From Tenacibaculum jejuense (GTDB lineage: Bacteria; Bacteroidota; Bacteroidia; Flavobacteriales; Flavobacteriaceae), in contig NZ_LT899436.1 in NCBI RefSeq assembly GCF_900198195.1, forward strand, positions 2,447,001 to 2,511,000: a stretch of DNA of 64,000 nucleotides, in the 5' to 3' direction. Positions 62,086 to 64,000 of the stretch are shown here, piece after piece. Position 1 is the first letter of the stretch. Each line of letters opens with the position of its first letter. Under the pieces are notes generated by a model. It saw nothing but the letters and a program-made list of their open reading frames with translations, was not told where the DNA came from and did not search any database. A program made the position numbers and the translations under genes.

Positions 62086-62910
62086 TTATTTTTTAATAAA
62101 CTTGTTTTTATAAACTCCTAAAGAGTTTTTAATAGCATATATATACGTTCCTTGTGTGTAATTTGAAATGTTTAAAGATAATTTATCAAACTGATCATCC
62201 ATCTTTTTTTCTTCTACTAATTTTCCTGTTATATCGTAAATTTTGATTTCTACAATTTCATTATTTAACGCTGAATAAGGAATATTAATAATTTCTGTAC
62301 TTGGGTTTGGATAGGCTGACTTTTCATTTCTTAATGATACTTTATTTGTAGATAGTGTTCCATTTCCGCCTAAACTATAAACTCTAGTTTGAACCGCATT
62401 TGAATTCAAATCATGTTTTCCTAAAACTAATTTTACTCCTTCTGAAGTTTGATATAAGAATGTATCTTCATGAGCTCTACTATCTATAGCAGCTTCTGAA
62501 ACACTCCATTCATCTAATCTGAATAATTCTTCTAAATCTTCATTTATAATGTAAAAACTTTGTGGTCTTCCTTCTGAACCGTCAGGATTTGTTATAGAAA
62601 ATTGTTGAATCATAAATTCTAATTTATCATCATTATTGACTATGTGCTGTGAAATATCTCTAACTTCATCATTAGATCCAATATCAATTGTTTTATAAAT
62701 TGAATTGTCTAAATTGTATATTTTAATAATAGTATTTTGTGGGTTGCTAGAGTTAAAACTATCTTCTTCATCTATCACAATAATTTTATCTCCAGCATTA
62801 GGAAATTTCATAATAACAACATCATCATTATACTCAGAATCAAGTGTAACTTGTGAAAAAGCTGCATTGATAGTTAAAAAGGTAGAAAGTAATAGTGTAA
62901 TTTTCTTCAT
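62086..62910 (-). CDS. Secreted protein with T9SS type A sorting domain, 274 residues
   Basis: A signal peptide with AFSQ cleavage (1-20) precedes a mature region (about 21-195) with beta-strand phrases such as IIVIDEEDSFNSSNPQNTII, DRLDEWSVSE-type segments and LVLGKHDLNSNAVQTRVYSL. The C-terminal T9SS type A domain (about 200-274: YPNPSTEIINIPYSALN and GTYIYAIKNSLGVYKNKFI) sends it to the type IX secretion system. It carries no recognised catalytic domain. It is convergent to the 245-residue protein gene. Confidence 0.85.
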   Translation of the reverse strand: MKKITLLLSTFLTINAAFSQVTLDSEYNDDVVIMKFPNAGDKIIVIDEEDSFNSSNPQNTIIKIYNLDNSIYKTIDIGSNDEVRDISQHIVNNDDKLEFMIQQFSITNPDGSEGRPQSFYIINEDLEELFRLDEWSVSEAAIDSRAHEDTFLYQTSEGVKLVLGKHDLNSNAVQTRVYSLGGNGTLSTNKVSLRNEKSAYPNPSTEIINIPYSALNNEIVEIKIYDITGKLVEEKKMDDQFDKLSLNISNYTQGTYIYAIKNSLGVYKNKFIKK

Positions 62911-63254
62911 AATTTTTGATTTATATTCATTTTTGTTTTTAAATTCTAAACAATTATTTGTTCTAAATCGTCATTTACAAAATATGATGTGCTTGGTTAA
63001 TTGATACTAGCTTTTTGTTCTATACAGAAGAATTTATTTAAACGATGATCATTTATATTCACCAAAAAACTTTAGTAATGAATTAAATTTCACAACAAAT
63101 TAGAGGCAACTAGACAACAATTTTTAAATAACAATTTCTTACAACAATAATAATATTTTTTTACTAGACTGCACATGAAATACTTTATTTATCCAATAAA
63201 AAAACTCTGTCGAATATATCAACAGAGTTTTACTTTTAAACTATTTTGAGATTA
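62911..63254. other. Intergenic region between two T9SS-tailed protein genes
   Basis: These 344 bp are non-coding. They hold the promoter region of the leftward 62910 gene (no clear consensus box; TATTTTG near 62980 on the minus strand is close) and the terminator at 63201-63231 of the next gene. I see nothing else. Confidence 0.55.
63201..63231 (-). terminator. Terminator after the rightmost T9SS gene
   Basis: The stem AAAACTCTGT (63201-63210) with ACAGAGTTTT (63222-63231) and an 11-nt loop. The A-run at 63198-63204 gives a T-run on the minus strand. The stem repeats the sequence of those at 52656 and 62030. Confidence 0.82.
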
Positions 63255-64000
63255 TTACCTAATGATAATCTTTTTGACTAGTTTTTCGTTCTGTGTTTCA
63301 ATTAATACAAAATATAAACCTGGTACCATATTTAAATTATAATCTATTTTATATGCTTTATTATTTTCAACTTTTTTATAGTTGATCATATCATTACTTA
63401 ATAAACTATAAATTTTAATACTTACATCACTTTCTTCCTTTAATTCTAAGTCTAAAGCAAAAACTCCTGACGAAGGATTCGGATAAATATTAAAGTCTGT
63501 AATTATAGGATCATTATCATTTGCTTCTTCAGACGCTGTATCATCTCCAATTTCTTTTTCAGTGATAAACACAGTCTTAGTTTGAAATGCTTCACATTCT
63601 CCTTTTTTAGTATATAAAGTTATTTCATACTCTCCTGCTTCTTCAAAATAAAATTCTACATATTCTTTAGTCGTTTCATTTAATTTAGCATTAACTGGTA
63701 ATATCCATTCAGATTCTTCAGGTGCTGGATCACTAACATTTACTGCAACTACAGGTTCATTTACAAAAGCGATTGAAGACACAAAGAAGTTTGATGAAAT
63801 ATCGTCTTTTGAACGTTTAATTTCTATATCGTCTGTTATTATACATCCATCTTCATTAGTAATTACTACAGAGTACACTCCTTCTTCAGAAACTTCAATT
63901 ACACGTTCTGTACTTGATAATCCATTAGTAGATGACCATTCGTATGAAACACCCTTATCTATTGTAGCATTTAAAACATACGTTTGATCTTTACATAAAG
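63255..64000 (-). CDS. Secreted protein with PKD-like repeat and T9SS type A sorting domain (partial, 5' end beyond window)
   Basis: The frame is open to the right edge; the start codon is outside. Its visible 248 residues begin LCKDQTYVLNATIDKGVSYE and WSSTNGLSS, a gliding-motility- or adhesin-type PKD/Ig-like repeat, followed by VYSVVITNEDGC. A second domain with KKGECEAFQTKTVFITEKE follows, then an acidic spacer (EEANDNDP) and the T9SS type A domain (FNIYPNPSSGVFALDL to LVKKIIIR). It is a surface protein of unknown size and function. A GTG codon at 63878 is inside the frame and should not be taken as the start. Confidence 0.85.
   Translation of the reverse strand, partial: LCKDQTYVLNATIDKGVSYEWSSTNGLSSTERVIEVSEEGVYSVVITNEDGCIITDDIEIKRSKDDISSNFFVSSIAFVNEPVVAVNVSDPAPEESEWILPVNAKLNETTKEYVEFYFEEAGEYEITLYTKKGECEAFQTKTVFITEKEIGDDTASEEANDNDPIITDFNIYPNPSSGVFALDLELKEESDVSIKIYSLLSNDMINYKKVENNKAYKIDYNLNMVPGLYFVLIETQNEKLVKKIIIR

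Noticed and set aside
1..64000. CRISPR arrays, tRNA or rRNA genes, insertion sequences
   Set aside because: I looked for regular spaced repeats, tRNA-like cloverleaves with CCA-adjacent stems and transposase motifs and saw none I would support.

Overview
The window comes from an AT-rich marine-type member of the Flavobacteriaceae (Bacteroidota), with Tenacibaculum or a close relative the most likely genus by gene content. The signs are Por-secretion (T9SS) C-terminal sorting tails on secreted proteins, a bacillithiol-system YtxJ protein, a fused HisB, the parE/parC arrangement, many SxxC lipoproteins, and several matches to the flavobacterial promoter pattern TTG-N17-23-TAnnTTTG. The genus is an inference. 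I saw no rRNA, tRNA, CRISPR array, transposase or integrase.

Layout. 1-5219: the leftward histidine operon hisG-hisD-hisC-hisB-hisH (hisH cut by the window edge), preceded by a complete attenuator: promoter, an 18-residue leader peptide with six consecutive His codons, an antiterminator and a terminator. Every gap between its genes holds a palindromic repeat. 5588-7932: an ABC-F ATPase and an unknown gene. 8176-14011: a rightward accessory block of four separate genes, an AbiC-like membrane protein, an ORC/CDC6-like ATPase, a NACHT NTPase and a PLD-fold protein. The first three are each followed by a long hairpin element with related ends, so the block looks like mobile cassettes carrying anti-phage functions. 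14061-28954: housekeeping and surface genes, namely a methyltransferase, a three-domain fasciclin lipoprotein, typA, fahA, a helicase, ytxJ, a secreted beta-helix protein and clpB.

29055-35524: a divergent RDD gene and a tight SpoIIM-DUF4129-DUF4350-MoxR-DUF58 operon, then DUF805. 35637-44544: a TlpA-like lipoprotein, mog, a double-glycine Cys-rich peptide gene next to a degenerate ABC-like gene, DUF3124, MarC, an HTH membrane regulator, a serine hydrolase, a membrane LytTR regulator and a CPBP protease. 44581-52602: an S9 peptidase, then the leftward group parE - 52-residue membrane peptide - parC - DUF2834 - MscS.

52726-60908: a second accessory region, leftward. It holds a compact nuclease operon (HsdR-N-like nuclease, HNH protein, unknown protein, and a DUF4407 membrane protein broken by a one-base frameshift), small Cys-rich secreted proteins, a Kv-like channel with an altered selectivity filter, and a TPR histidine kinase with its response regulator. 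60957-64000: a GC-rich structured stretch, an unknown membrane protein and two T9SS-tailed proteins, the last cut by the window edge.

The best candidates for undescribed biology are the hairpin-separated defence-gene array (8176-14011), the nuclease/DUF4407 operon (53512-56354) and the double-glycine peptide with its ABC-like neighbour (37533-38386).
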